Source: DASUAS01 sp963819475
GTDB lineage: Bacteria > Actinomycetota > Acidimicrobiia > IMCC26256 > DASPTH01
Assembly: GCA_963819475.1 (NCBI GenBank)
Contig: CAWFWE010000001.1
Location: forward strand, 248,001-312,000
Direction of reading: 5' to 3'
Length of the DNA: 64,000 bases
Both the position numbers and the translations under genes were made by a program. Positions 1 to 8,835 of the stretch are shown here, one piece after another. Position 1 is the first letter of the stretch. Every line of letters begins with the position of its first letter. The notes under the pieces are model-generated. The model was not told where the DNA came from. It saw only the letters and a program-made list of their open reading frames with translations, and ran no database searches.

Positions 1-924
1 GTCGTCGCCATCACCGGCGCGCACCACGGGTTGGGGCGCGAGCACGCGCTCCTCCTGGCGCGTCGGGGCGCGCACGTGGTGGTCAACGACATCCAGGGCG
101 CCGCCGACACGGTGGACGCGGTCCTCGCCGCCGGCGGCGAGGCGATGGAGAACACGAGCGACATCACGACCGCCGCCGGCACCGATCGCATCGTCCAGGA
201 CGCGCTCGACGCCTGGGGCCGCCTCGACGCCGTCGTCAACAACGCGGCGGCGGGCGGCGGGACGCTTCCCGACGAGGACACCGTGCGCCTCACGGTGGGC
301 GTCCACCTCGTGGGCACCGTCAACATGGTCCGTTCCGCGATGCCGGTGTTCCGGCAGCAGCGCTACGGCCGCATCGTGAACACCGGGTCCGGCTCCGTGC
401 TCGGGATCCCCGGCACCGGGATCTACGCCGCCGGCAAGGGCGGGGTGCTGGCCTTCAGCCGGGTGCTCGCCAACGAGCTGGCGAGCGAGCGCCGCCACGA
501 GCCCGACCTCGACATCACGGTCAACGTGTTCATGCCGGCGGCCCAGACGCCGGTGATGCCGCGGGTCCCCGACGAGCAGTTCCAGGCGATGCTCGACGCC
601 AGCTTCGCCCCCGCCCGCACCTCCCCGCTCGTCGCCGTGCTCGCCCACGAGTCCTGTCCCGTCTCGGGCGAGGCGATCCAGACCGGCGCCGGGCGCGTGT
701 CGCGGTTCGTCCTCGCGACCACCGAGGGGTGGCAGGCGCCCGACGACCTGCCCACGCCCGAATCCATCCTCGAGCACTGGCCCGAGGTCATGGCCAACCG
801 GGACCTGCAGGAACCGGTCGGCAGCATGAGCGACCTGCTCGGTCGGCGCGGCCTGCATCCCTACACCATGGCCGACCTCGTCCAGTGGGCGAAGACGGGC
901 GTGGACCCGACCGAGCCGGTCTGA
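1..924 (+). CDS. Short-chain dehydrogenase/reductase, 5' end outside the window
   Basis: The reading frame is already open at base 1 (V-V-A-I-T-G), so the true start lies upstream. It is a classical SDR, expected to oxidise or reduce an alcohol/ketone with NAD(P)(H) in the cytoplasm. Visible signatures are the cofactor motif TGAHHGLG at window residues 5-12, VVNNAA near residue 76, the catalytic Ser region NTGSGS near 127 and YAAGK at 142-146. About 100 residues follow the Rossmann core, which is longer than a minimal 250-residue SDR. It converges on the broken LLM oxidoreductase 16 bases downstream. The substrate is unknown; context suggests acyl-CoA or steroid-like catabolism. Confidence 0.85.
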   Translation, partial: VVAITGAHHGLGREHALLLARRGAHVVVNDIQGAADTVDAVLAAGGEAMENTSDITTAAGTDRIVQDALDAWGRLDAVVNNAAAGGGTLPDEDTVRLTVGVHLVGTVNMVRSAMPVFRQQRYGRIVNTGSGSVLGIPGTGIYAAGKGGVLAFSRVLANELASERRHEPDLDITVNVFMPAAQTPVMPRVPDEQFQAMLDASFAPARTSPLVAVLAHESCPVSGEAIQTGAGRVSRFVLATTEGWQAPDDLPTPESILEHWPEVMANRDLQEPVGSMSDLLGRRGLHPYTMADLVQWAKTGVDPTEPV

Positions 925-940
925 TCACCGGCAGGTCCGC

Positions 941-1915
941 TCAGAGATCGGCGAGCAACGGGGCGAGGTCGCGACAGAGCGTGGTCGTGTGCTCGACCAC
1001 CATCGCCTCCGGCATCCCGGCGAGCGACGCCCACACGAACACGGTGTCGACCGGCACGCCGGCCACGTGCTCGCGGATGCTCGTCGCGACGTTCTCCGGC
1101 GTGTCGACGACGATGCTGAGGAGGCCGTGGCCGAGGCCGTTCGCCCGGGCCCGGTCCGGGTCGACGGGCCGCGGGGGTGGGCGTCCCGTGCCCTCGACCC
1201 CGTACTGCCGGTACGAGTCGACCTGGTAGCCGAGGTGCTTCGCGACGACGGGCCAGTCGCGTTCGGGATCGCCGGTGACGAACACGGGGACGAAGCCACT
1301 CATCCGGGCCGAGGAAGGATCGTGGCCGCCCGCCCGGAGGCCCTCGCGATACGGATCGAGCAACGAGCGCTCGAGCGCGAGGAGCCCTTCGCCGAGGAGG
1401 CCGGCGCGCCGAGCGCCCTTCGGGCCCTGGTACCCCATCCAGATCGGAACGGGCTCCTGGATGGGCGGTGGGGTCAGCCGTCCCGCGCGCCAGAGCTCTC
1501 GCATCCGGCGGACGATCTCGTCGGTCCGGTCGTACCGCCCCCGCATCTCCTTCCCGTAGAGGTCGAACTCCGGCAGCCGGTAGCCGGTGCCGACACCGAG
1601 ATCCAGCCGGCCGTTCGACACGATGTCGACGATCGTCGCTTCCTCCGCGAGCTGGGCCGGCTCACGGAACGGGGCGATGACGACCGCGGTCCCGATGCGC
1701 ACCCTCGTGGTCCGCGCCGCGATCGCGGCGGCGTACGTGAGCGGCTGCGTGAGATACCCGTCTTCGAAGAGATGGTGCTCGGAGAGCCACACGCTGTCGG
1801 CGGCGAGCCGCTCGGCTTCTTCGCAGAGCTCCAACGTGAAGTCGTACAGACGATGCCAGCCCTGGCGTCACCCCGGTGGGTTGCGGAGATCGAGGTAGAG
1901 CCCCAACTTCGCCAA
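941..1915 (-). pseudogene. LLM-class flavin/F420-dependent oxidoreductase interrupted by an in-frame TGA at codon 16
   Basis: This is a luciferase-like (LLM) oxidoreductase of about 324 codons. The N-terminal family pattern is clear: KLGLYLDLRNPPG, then GWHRLYDFTLELCEEAERL and DSVWLSEHHLFEDGYL, then RIGTAVVIAPFR and GRLDLGVGTGYR. The best start is TTG at 1915, with a perfect AAGGAGG Shine-Dalgarno at 1923-1929, 7 bases upstream. Codon 16 (1868-1870) is TGA, where this family, as I recall it, has Trp (PPGW). The open part after the stop begins at a TTG at 1834 and gives 297 residues lacking beta-strand 1 of the barrel. It is either a real nonsense mutation or a base error; the rest of the frame is intact. 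Confidence 0.75.
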
Positions 1916-2017
1916 CCGTCGGCCTCCTTGCACGGGATCTCGTCGCGCGTCGATGATGACGACCCGCGGGCGACCTTAGCGAGCGCGGGTCGCCGTCCCT
2001 CCTGGAGAACCAAGAGC

Positions 2018-2488
2018 ATGGGCGAGCTGTCGGACCAGGCGGAGGACTACCTCGCGATCCGTCGCCTGCAGGACGCGTACGCCGACGTCGTGAGTCGCCG
2101 CGCGTTCGACGAGCTCCACGAGCTGTTCCGGCCGACCACGCCCGTCCTGATCGAGCTGCCCGCCGGCACGCGGGAAGTCATCGGCCCCGACGAGTTCGGC
2201 CGCTTCGTCGAGAAGCGGATCGCGGGCCTCGAGTTCTTCCAGTTCGTGATCCTGAACTCGGTGGTCGAGCACGTCGACGGGGAACCCGACCGCGCGCTCG
2301 CGCGGATCCACATGTGCGAGCTCCGCCAGGACCGCGCCGAAGGTCGGGTCACGGTGCTCTACGGGCTGTACCGCGACGAGTACGCGCGGGTCGACGGTCG
2401 CTGGTGGTTTGCGCACCGCCGGTTCTCACCGTTGGCGCTCACGCACCGGGAGCTCGAGGTCTTCGGCTATCCGGAAGGCGTTGCCTGA
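2018..2488 (+). CDS. NTF2-like / SnoaL-fold protein
   Basis: A 156-residue protein of the NTF2-like superfamily, which covers small cone-shaped enzymes and ligand-binding proteins. The N-terminal helix (YLAIRRLQDAYADVVSRRAFDELHELF) and the later strands YGLYRDEYARVDGRWWFAHRRF are typical of the 'nuclear transport factor 2 family' proteins common in actinobacterial steroid and polyketide loci. The ATG at 2018 is chosen because GGAG lies 10 bases upstream and the fold begins immediately after. The open frame extends much further upstream, but that part is antisense to the LLM gene. It converges on the enoyl-CoA hydratase. Function is unknown: isomerase, dehydratase or binding protein are all possible. 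Confidence 0.75.
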   Translation: MGELSDQAEDYLAIRRLQDAYADVVSRRAFDELHELFRPTTPVLIELPAGTREVIGPDEFGRFVEKRIAGLEFFQFVILNSVVEHVDGEPDRALARIHMCELRQDRAEGRVTVLYGLYRDEYARVDGRWWFAHRRFSPLALTHRELEVFGYPEGVA

Positions 2489-2512
2489 CCGTCGCCTCGC
2501 GCGCGTCGCGCC

Positions 2513-3340
2513 TCACGTGGCGGGTCCGGGGTCGGGCGGTTCCGGCTCGCGCGGCGGACGGAACCGCGCGGTGAGCCGGCGGTTCTCGTCGCTGCCCAGG
2601 AGCGGCGTGTTGGCGAGGCGGTCCACGTGGCGCTGGGTGGTGCGGTCGGTGTCGACCGCCATGTCGGCCAGCAGCTTGGCGACGCCCACGGCCTCGGCCG
2701 GAAGGCCGACGAGGTGTCGGCAGAAGGCGTGGACCTCGTCGCGGAACGTGGGCTCGGGGAACACCCGGTTGACGAGCCCGATGGCGCGGGCTTCGTCCGC
2801 GGTGACCGGCATCGCGGCCATGGCCATCCACTTGACGTGCGCGGGGCCGACGATGCGGGTCAGTCGGGACACGCCGCCGCTGCCGGGCACGACGCCGATC
2901 TCCACCTCCGGGAGCTTGAACGTGGCCCGCGGCGTGCAGAAGCGGAAGTCGGCCGAGGCCGCCATCTCCACGCCGGCGCCGAAGCAGTGGCCCTGCACCG
3001 CGACGACCACGGGCTTCTCGACCGCCTCCAGCTCGTCGTAGAGCAGGTGATGGCTGCGGTAGCTGCGGCGCAGGCTCCAGCCGGGATGCAGGTGCCGGGT
3101 CGTGGGGTCGCCGTGGCGGGCCCCGAAGGGCCGGGACAGGTCGATGCCCGCGGTGAAGTACTCGCCGGTGGCGGCGATGACGAGACATCGCAGGTCGTCA
3201 CGATCCCCGAGCGCCAGCACCGCCTCCCACAGCGCGTCGGTGATCTCGGGGCTGATCGCGTTCCGCTTCTCGGGGCGCGAGAGCTCGACGGTGAGGATCT
3301 GGTCCTGCTCGATGACGTTGACGTGCTCGTCGCCGGCCAC
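2513..3340 (-). CDS. Enoyl-CoA hydratase/isomerase family protein
   Basis: A crotonase-fold protein of 275 residues, a normal length for the family. Expected to hydrate or isomerise an enoyl-CoA in beta-oxidation-like catabolism. The N-terminal strand ILTVELSRPEKRNAIS, the first oxyanion-hole loop ATGEYFTAGIDLS and the second, GHCFGAGVEMAASADFRF, are all present. The GTG at 3340 is preferred because it sits 4 bases after the stop of the upstream acyl-CoA dehydrogenase and matches the family N-terminus; the frame stays open further upstream only through antisense of that gene. It is the last gene of a four-gene minus-strand operon (two ligases, dehydrogenase, hydratase). Confidence 0.85.
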   Translation of the reverse strand: MAGDEHVNVIEQDQILTVELSRPEKRNAISPEITDALWEAVLALGDRDDLRCLVIAATGEYFTAGIDLSRPFGARHGDPTTRHLHPGWSLRRSYRSHHLLYDELEAVEKPVVVAVQGHCFGAGVEMAASADFRFCTPRATFKLPEVEIGVVPGSGGVSRLTRIVGPAHVKWMAMAAMPVTADEARAIGLVNRVFPEPTFRDEVHAFCRHLVGLPAEAVGVAKLLADMAVDTDRTTQRHVDRLANTPLLGSDENRRLTARFRPPREPEPPDPGPAT

Positions 3341-3344
3341 TGGC

Positions 3345-4601
3345 TCAGGACTCGGCCTGGTCGCGGCCGGCATGGGTGGCGTCGAAGGGTGTGTCGCGCT
3401 CGGCGTCGGGCTCCCGCAGGAGGCCGAGCGTCTTCTCCGCGATGAGGTTGCGGAGGATCTCGTTCGTCCCTCCCGCGATGGCGATCGAAGGCGTGAACAG
3501 GAACAGCTCGGTGATGTCGTCGGCGGCGGTGTCACCCGTGTCGACGAGCGTGGCGTGCGGTCCCTGCATGCGCAGTCCGGCGTTGGCGGTGAAGGTGGCG
3601 TCCTCGTACGCGAGGATCTTGCGGGGCGAAGGCCCGGGCACCTTGCCCGCGGCGGCCTCGGCCTTCTGGCGCAGGGCGTTGTACCGGGTGATCAGGTTGG
3701 CGGTGTACGCCCGGGCCAGGTCCTGGCGGACACCGGCGTCGTCGAGCCGCCCGCGCTCGGTCGCGAGCGGGATGAGACGTGACCCGCGGGAACGCCGGGC
3801 CGGCGACTCGCCGGCGCTCGTCGGGCGGGCGAAGTCGCCGGCGCGTCGTTCCCGCCAGCCCGCCGCGGCGCCCGGTTCGCCGACCCCGGCGATGCGGGTG
3901 GACGCCGCCCGCTCGAGCCCGAGCGTGGTGAGCGTGGTCGCCCAGCCGCCGTTGACCTCACCCACGACGTCGCGGTCCCACGCGACGACGCCGTCGAGGA
4001 ACACCTCGTTGAACTCGGCCTTGCCGTTCATCTGCCGCAAGGGGCGGACCTCGACACCGGGCTGGTGCATGTCGAGCACGAACCAGGTGATGCCCCGGTG
4101 CTTGGGAACGCCGGGATCGGTGCGGGCCAGCAGCATCCCGAAGTCGGCGTGATGGGCCAGCGTCGACCACACCTTCTGGCCGCTCACCCGCCACTCGTCG
4201 CCGTCGCGCGCGGCGCGGGTCTGGAGCGAGGCCAGGTCCGACCCCGCGCCGGGCTCGCTGAACAGCTGGCACCACGCCGTCCGACCGCAGGCGATGTCGG
4301 CGAGGTACCGGCTCCGCTGCTCGTCGTCGCCCCGGGCGAGGATGGTCGGTCCCGCCATGTCCACGCCGACGCCGGTCGGTCCGCCGGGGATGCCGCGCCG
4401 CCGCAGCTCGTCGACCACCGGCACCGCCTCCGCGCGCCGGAGGCCGCGGCCCGACCACTCGCGGGGCCACGTGGGGGTCGACCATCCTGCCGTCCCGAGG
4501 CGGTCCCACCATTCGCCGAGGGTGAGATCGGCGTCCCACTGCTCGTCCAGCCACTGCGGGAACGAGTCCGGGTCGGAGCCGGTGCGGTCCTCGTCGGTCA
4601 C
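3345..4601 (-). CDS. Acyl-CoA dehydrogenase with an in-frame palindromic insertion
   Basis: An FAD-dependent acyl-CoA dehydrogenase (418 residues) that would make the 2,3-enoyl-CoA for the hydratase encoded next. Motifs include CQLFSEPGAGSDLASL (flavin/substrate loop), WRVSGQKVWST, and the C-terminal IAGGTNEILRNLIAEKTLGL. GTG 4601 overlaps the preceding ligase stop as GTGA. The protein is about 35 residues longer than usual: after LGLERAASTRIA comes a Gly/Arg-rich stretch (WRERRAGDFARPTSAGESP and so on) before RLIPLATERGRLDD, where homologues as I recall continue directly. The extra DNA is a palindrome (separate entry). The reading frame is kept, so the enzyme may still fold with a surface loop. 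Confidence 0.85.
   Translation of the reverse strand: MTDEDRTGSDPDSFPQWLDEQWDADLTLGEWWDRLGTAGWSTPTWPREWSGRGLRRAEAVPVVDELRRRGIPGGPTGVGVDMAGPTILARGDDEQRSRYLADIACGRTAWCQLFSEPGAGSDLASLQTRAARDGDEWRVSGQKVWSTLAHHADFGMLLARTDPGVPKHRGITWFVLDMHQPGVEVRPLRQMNGKAEFNEVFLDGVVAWDRDVVGEVNGGWATTLTTLGLERAASTRIAGVGEPGAAAGWRERRAGDFARPTSAGESPARRSRGSRLIPLATERGRLDDAGVRQDLARAYTANLITRYNALRQKAEAAAGKVPGPSPRKILAYEDATFTANAGLRMQGPHATLVDTGDTAADDITELFLFTPSIAIAGGTNEILRNLIAEKTLGLLREPDAERDTPFDATHAGRDQAES
3786..3855. repeat. 70-bp palindromic element inserted in frame in the dehydrogenase gene
   Basis: Two nested inverted repeats pair across this segment: GCGGGAACG (3786-3794) with CGTTCCCGC (3847-3855), and GCCGGCGACT (3799-3808) with AGTCGCCGGC (3833-3842), leaving a 24-base centre. 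It coincides with the extra residues of the acyl-CoA dehydrogenase. This resembles the in-frame palindromic elements known from Rickettsia (RPE), but no relationship is claimed. No second copy was noticed in this window. Confidence 0.65.
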
Positions 4602-6076
4602 GTCTGGCCTCCCAATGCCTCGCGGATCTCCGCTCGCCGCGGCTTCATCATCGCGTTCCGGGGGATCTCGTCCACGATGCGGACCACCACCGGGACCTTG
4701 TACGGCGCGAGGCGCGATCGCACGTGCGCGCGGAGGTCCTCACCGGTGACCGGCGGACCGTCCCCGCGCACCGTCACCATCGCCGCGGGCACGGATCCGA
4801 GCATGCCGTCCGGGATGCCGACCACGACGGCTTCGCCGACGCGCTCGTGGTCGACGAGCGCGTCCTCCACGTCGCCGGGGCGGACCTTGAAGCCGCCGCG
4901 GACGATCACGTCGTCGACGCGGTCCAGGATCCAGACGAACCCGTCGGCATCGATGCGCGCGAGGTCGTTGGTCCGCGTCCACGGTCCACCGTCCCTACTC
5001 ACCTCGAGCACTCCCGCGTCGGCGTCGGGCACGGTCTGGGCGGGCGTCAGCCGCACCTCGACACCGGGCAGGGGCCGACCGACGCTCCCCAACTTCGTGG
5101 CGTTCCACCGCTCCCAGTCGTCCTCGCGCCACGACACGACCGGCCCGCCGAACTCGGTGGCGCCGTAGGCGTTCAGCACGCCGATCCCGTAGCGATCCGC
5201 GAACCGCCGGGCCGCCCCCGCGTCGAGTGGCGCCGAACCCGTGGCCAGCCACCGGACGCCGTCGAACCACTCCCGAGGCAGGTCCCGGTCGACGATGACG
5301 CCGATGGCCGCGGGCGGCACGCCGATGCGCCGCGGTCGGTGCTCACGCACGAGCGCGGCCCAGCGATCCACGTCGAAGCGCTCCATCACCGCGATGGGAC
5401 GGCCCCGCCAGACGGTCGACACGAGTCCCATGAGGCCGCCGATCGACGACAACGGCACCGCGCTGATGGTGACGCCCCGGGTCTGCGTGGGATCGCGCAC
5501 CGTGACGCCGGCGCGGGCGCCGTCGAGCGTCTCGTTCGTGACCGGATGACGACGCGGTGCTCCGGTGGTGCCGCTCGTCGGTACGAGCACCGCGGCACCG
5601 TGCGCGACCGCGCGAGGGTCCCCGGATGCGACGGTGGACCCGGGAACCGGCTCGACCTCGGCCGGCGCGTCGCCGAGCGAGATCCCGACCATCCCCGCCG
5701 CGCGCACGCACTCGGCGAAGCCGTCCCGTGCCCAGTCGCGCGCCTCGGCCACGACCGCGGCCACCGGCAGCCGACGGACGTCGGCGCAGAGCTCGGCGTC
5801 GGAAGCGAGGGACTGGATCAGCACGACCGGCCGGCCCAACGCGAGCAGCGCGAGCAGCGCGCCGACCGCGGGCGGTCGCTCCCGGACCACGACGCCGACG
5901 GCGTCGGTCGCGCCGAGATCGGCCCCGAGCAGCGTCGACTGCAGTGCCTGCATGCGGGCCGACACGTCGCCCCACGACGTCTGCCGTCCCTCGAACTCGA
6001 TCGCCGGCGCGTCCGGGTACTCGGCGCACAACTGCGCGACGCGGTCTCGGAACCGCGTCGGCGGGTCGCCCGTCAC
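4598..6076 (-). CDS. AMP-forming acyl-CoA synthetase / acid-CoA ligase
   Basis: Class I adenylate-forming enzyme (492 residues) that would activate a carboxylic acid with ATP and CoA. The phosphate-binding loop is VPTSGTTGAPR near residue 166; LNAYGATEFGG (A5 region), TNDLARIDADGFVWILDRVDD (A7-A8 hinge) and the C-terminal PRNAMMKPRR with the catalytic Lys are all visible. The P-loop lacks the usual PKG ending (it reads APRRHP), a mild divergence. ATG 6076 lies 4 bases after the stop of the upstream ligase and its stop overlaps the dehydrogenase start (GTGA at 4598-4601), so translation is probably coupled through the operon. The acid substrate is unknown. Confidence 0.88.
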   Translation of the reverse strand: MTGDPPTRFRDRVAQLCAEYPDAPAIEFEGRQTSWGDVSARMQALQSTLLGADLGATDAVGVVVRERPPAVGALLALLALGRPVVLIQSLASDAELCADVRRLPVAAVVAEARDWARDGFAECVRAAGMVGISLGDAPAEVEPVPGSTVASGDPRAVAHGAAVLVPTSGTTGAPRRHPVTNETLDGARAGVTVRDPTQTRGVTISAVPLSSIGGLMGLVSTVWRGRPIAVMERFDVDRWAALVREHRPRRIGVPPAAIGVIVDRDLPREWFDGVRWLATGSAPLDAGAARRFADRYGIGVLNAYGATEFGGPVVSWREDDWERWNATKLGSVGRPLPGVEVRLTPAQTVPDADAGVLEVSRDGGPWTRTNDLARIDADGFVWILDRVDDVIVRGGFKVRPGDVEDALVDHERVGEAVVVGIPDGMLGSVPAAMVTVRGDGPPVTGEDLRAHVRSRLAPYKVPVVVRIVDEIPRNAMMKPRRAEIREALGGQT

Positions 6077-6080
6077 CGCG

Positions 6081-7610
6081 CTACCCGCCCATGAGCCGGG
6101 CGCGCGCCGCGCGCTGGTCCGGCTTCCCGAGCGCGTTGCGCTCGAGTGCGTCGACGACCACGATGCGCACCGGCACCTTGTACCGGGCCAACTCGGCGCG
6201 ACACCCTTCGAGGAGCTCGCGCTCGCTGGTCGTCTGCGCCGCTTCGAGCTCGACGAGCGCGTTCACCGTCTCGCCGAGGCGCTCGTCCGGCAGGCCGACG
6301 ACGACGGCATCCGCGACCGGCGGCAGGCCTCGCAGCACGCGCTCGACCTGCGCGGGATACACGTTGGCTCCACCGCGGATGATCACCGAGCCGAGCCGGT
6401 CGACCACGACCAACCGCCCGTCTTCCATGCGTCCGACGTCACCCGTGTGCAGACGACCGGCGACGATCGGGACGTCGACGTCGGGGCGGTTCCAGTAGCC
6501 GAGGAACGGGTGCCACCGTCCGGCCCACGGGCCGTGCGGGACCGCGCCCACGGCGATCTCACCCCCCGCGTCCTCACGACCGGTCGCCACGAACGTCAGC
6601 TCGAGCTGCGGGAGCGGGCGCCCGCTCGCACCCGGCGGCGACGGGTCGCCGAGCGGGTCGATCGCCACGACCGACGGCGCCTCGGTGAGCCCGTAGGTCA
6701 TGTGCACCGGCACCCCGAAGCGGTCGAGGAAGCGCTCACGGACCTCCTCGGGGCACGCCGCGCCCCCGGTCCAGACGTCACGCAGCGAGCGCAGCCCTGC
6801 GGGATCGACGGTCGGGGACCGGACGAGGCCGTGCAGCGTCGTCGGGACCCCGCTGAAGACGTTCACCTCGTGCCGGCGTATCCAGGCGCCGAGGCGGTCG
6901 ACGTCGGTGCCGTCGTGGAGGATGCTCGTGCCCCCCACCTGCGCGGTGGTGAGCGTCGACAGGACGAACAGGTTGAGGATGGTCAGCGCGAGGTAGTCAC
7001 CACGACGGAGGGTGGTGTCGTATCCGCGCGTGGCGGCGAGCGCGGCACCGGGGAGCACAAGGTTCCGTTGGCTGTGCACCACCCCCTTCGGTGTGCCGCT
7101 CGTGCCGCTGGTGAACGCGATCGCGGCCGGCGCCGACGGATCGACGGGGTCGTGCGAGGTCGGGGTGGCGGAGCACAGCTCGGCCCACCGGTCGCCGTCG
7201 ACGGCAACCTCCTCGAGCTCGAGCGCCGCGGTCTGGGCCTTCAGCGCGACCAACGTCTCGGTCTCCGCCAGCAGGATCCCGGGCGTCGTGTCCTCGAGGA
7301 GGCGGCGCTTCTCCGGGGGTGCGAGCTGGCGGTTGATGCCGACCCAGATCGCGCCGACGCGCGCCGCCGCGTAGAACGCCACGACGATGTCGAGCTCGTT
7401 GGGCAGGCAGGCGGCGATCCGGTCGCCCGGCGCCAGCCCCGCGCTGACCAACCCACCCGCGAGCCGCTCGGCCCGTTCGCGCAGATCCTGGTAGGTGACG
7501 CGGACCGAATCCGTGATGATCGCGTCCTGCGTGGGCCAGCGCTCCGCCGCCCGGTCGAGCACCGCGTTGACCGACTCCGCCGCGACCGGCGATTCGTCAC
7601 CACGAATCAA
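6081..7610 (-). CDS. AMP-forming acyl-CoA synthetase, first gene of the operon
   Basis: A second acyl-CoA ligase (about 509 residues). It begins with VNAVLDRAAERWPTQDAII, has the P-loop FTSGTSGTPKGVV, YGLTEAP (A5), LHTGDVGRMEDGRLVVVDRL (A7-A8) and ends with RNALGKPDQRAARARLMGG, the catalytic Lys being in LGKP. The start is uncertain: TTG 7610 with a weak GGGGGTG upstream gives the normal family N-terminus, while an ATG at 7685 would add about 25 low-complexity Arg/Pro residues. It is divergent from the DapB-like gene (7722). Having two different ligases in one operon suggests either two substrates or one redundant or specialised copy. Confidence 0.85.
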   Translation of the reverse strand: MIRGDESPVAAESVNAVLDRAAERWPTQDAIITDSVRVTYQDLRERAERLAGGLVSAGLAPGDRIAACLPNELDIVVAFYAAARVGAIWVGINRQLAPPEKRRLLEDTTPGILLAETETLVALKAQTAALELEEVAVDGDRWAELCSATPTSHDPVDPSAPAAIAFTSGTSGTPKGVVHSQRNLVLPGAALAATRGYDTTLRRGDYLALTILNLFVLSTLTTAQVGGTSILHDGTDVDRLGAWIRRHEVNVFSGVPTTLHGLVRSPTVDPAGLRSLRDVWTGGAACPEEVRERFLDRFGVPVHMTYGLTEAPSVVAIDPLGDPSPPGASGRPLPQLELTFVATGREDAGGEIAVGAVPHGPWAGRWHPFLGYWNRPDVDVPIVAGRLHTGDVGRMEDGRLVVVDRLGSVIIRGGANVYPAQVERVLRGLPPVADAVVVGLPDERLGETVNALVELEAAQTTSERELLEGCRAELARYKVPVRIVVVDALERNALGKPDQRAARARLMGG

Positions 7611-7721
7611 CTCGCACCCCCAGGGACGCGGCGGCACTGTACCCGTCGCCGGGCTCCACCCACGACGACGCCCTCCACGCGGCATGATCAGGCCGCGAGC
7701 ACGCGCAGGAGGGAGAGCCAC

Positions 7722-8813
7722 ATGTCGAGCCGGCGCCGGTACAAGGTCGTCCAGTGGGCGACGGGCTCGGTCGGTGCCTCGGCGCTGCGGGCGATCATCG
7801 AGCACCCCGACCTCGAGCTGGTCGGGGTGCTGGTGTTCGACCCGGCCAAGGAGGGACTCGACGCCGGGGCGCTCTGCGGCACCGACGACACCGGCGTGGT
7901 GGCCACCCGCGACGCGCGCGAGCTGCTGGCGCTCGGGGCCGACTGCATCTGCCATTGCCCGCGCAACAGCAAGGAGACGACCGAGGAGCTCGCGACGATC
8001 CTCGAGAGTGGCGCCAACGTGGTGTCGTCGGCGCTGCTGCCCGCGCTGTATCCGCAGTCTCGCCACGTCTCGCCGCGCAGCACGCGACGTCTGGCGGAGG
8101 CGTGCGAGCGCGGGGCGACCAGCCTCTTCGTGTCGGGCATCGACCCGGGGTTCGCCACGGATGCGCTCCCGGTGCTGCTGACGAGCATCAGCGGGCGCGT
8201 CGACCGGGTGCGGATGATCGAGATCATGAGCTACGAGCACTACGACGACGCCGACACGCAGTTCCGCTGGTTCGGTTTCGGGGCGCCGATCGATTCACCA
8301 CTGCCGCCCTACCTCGCTCCCGGTCGGCCGACCCGGTACTGGGGTCCGACGGTCGAGCTCGTCGCCGCGGGCATCGGCGTCGCGATCGACGAGATCCGCG
8401 AGACGACCGACCGCCTCCCGACCCCGGTGGCGCTCGACGTGGACGCCGGCCGGATCGAGGCCGGGACGGTCGGCGCGCTGCGCTTCGCGGTGCAGGGGTT
8501 CCACGCCGGGCAGGAGGTCGTGACGCTCGAGCACATCACCCGGCTGCACCCGTCGGTGGCACCCGAGTGGCCGCAGCCGATGGTCCCCGACGGCGTCTAC
8601 CGCATCCTCGTCGAGGGTTGGCCCAGCTACGAGCTCAACCTGTTCGGCACCGACGAGGAGGGCCGCAACTACCCGGCGTTGGAGGCCGCCACCGCGTTCC
8701 GCATCGTGAACCGGATCGCCGACGTCTGCGAGGCGCCGGCCGGGATCCTCACGCCGTTCGACTTCGGCCTCGAGCGCAACCCGGGCGTCTTTCGCGGCGG
8801 TGCCATGCCCTGA
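7722..8813 (+). CDS. DapB-like NAD(P)-dependent oxidoreductase (paralogue 1 of 3)
   Basis: A 363-residue protein with an N-terminal Rossmann motif (YKVVQWATGSVGASALRAI, about residues 7-25) followed by EHPDLELVGVLVFDPAKEG, the layout of dihydrodipicolinate-reductase-like / 2,4-diaminopentanoate-dehydrogenase-like proteins common in actinobacterial catabolic loci. A GIDPGFATD loop marks the start of the C-terminal domain. The ATG at 7722 has AGGAGGGAG 8 bases upstream. It is transcribed away from the ligase operon, suggesting a shared control region. The substrate is unknown; DapB function in lysine synthesis is unlikely given the size and the three copies in this window. Confidence 0.75.
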   Translation: MSSRRRYKVVQWATGSVGASALRAIIEHPDLELVGVLVFDPAKEGLDAGALCGTDDTGVVATRDARELLALGADCICHCPRNSKETTEELATILESGANVVSSALLPALYPQSRHVSPRSTRRLAEACERGATSLFVSGIDPGFATDALPVLLTSISGRVDRVRMIEIMSYEHYDDADTQFRWFGFGAPIDSPLPPYLAPGRPTRYWGPTVELVAAGIGVAIDEIRETTDRLPTPVALDVDAGRIEAGTVGALRFAVQGFHAGQEVVTLEHITRLHPSVAPEWPQPMVPDGVYRILVEGWPSYELNLFGTDEEGRNYPALEAATAFRIVNRIADVCEAPAGILTPFDFGLERNPGVFRGGAMP

Positions 8814-8835
8814 ACGCCGACCGCGGCGATCCGAT

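Noticed and set aside
1868..1870. In-frame TGA in the LLM gene as selenocysteine
   Set aside because: The family position is Trp, not Cys, and no SECIS-like hairpin follows, so nonsense or error is preferred.
989..2017. Open plus-strand frame across the LLM gene
   Set aside because: It is antisense to a conserved oxidoreductase; its sequence is Arg/Pro/Asp-rich and matches no family. Only its downstream end, the NTF2-like gene from 2018, is coding.
5565..7721. Very long plus-strand frame through the ligase genes
   Set aside because: It is a GC-rich antisense frame; the true gene starts at ATG 7722, where the Rossmann motif begins.
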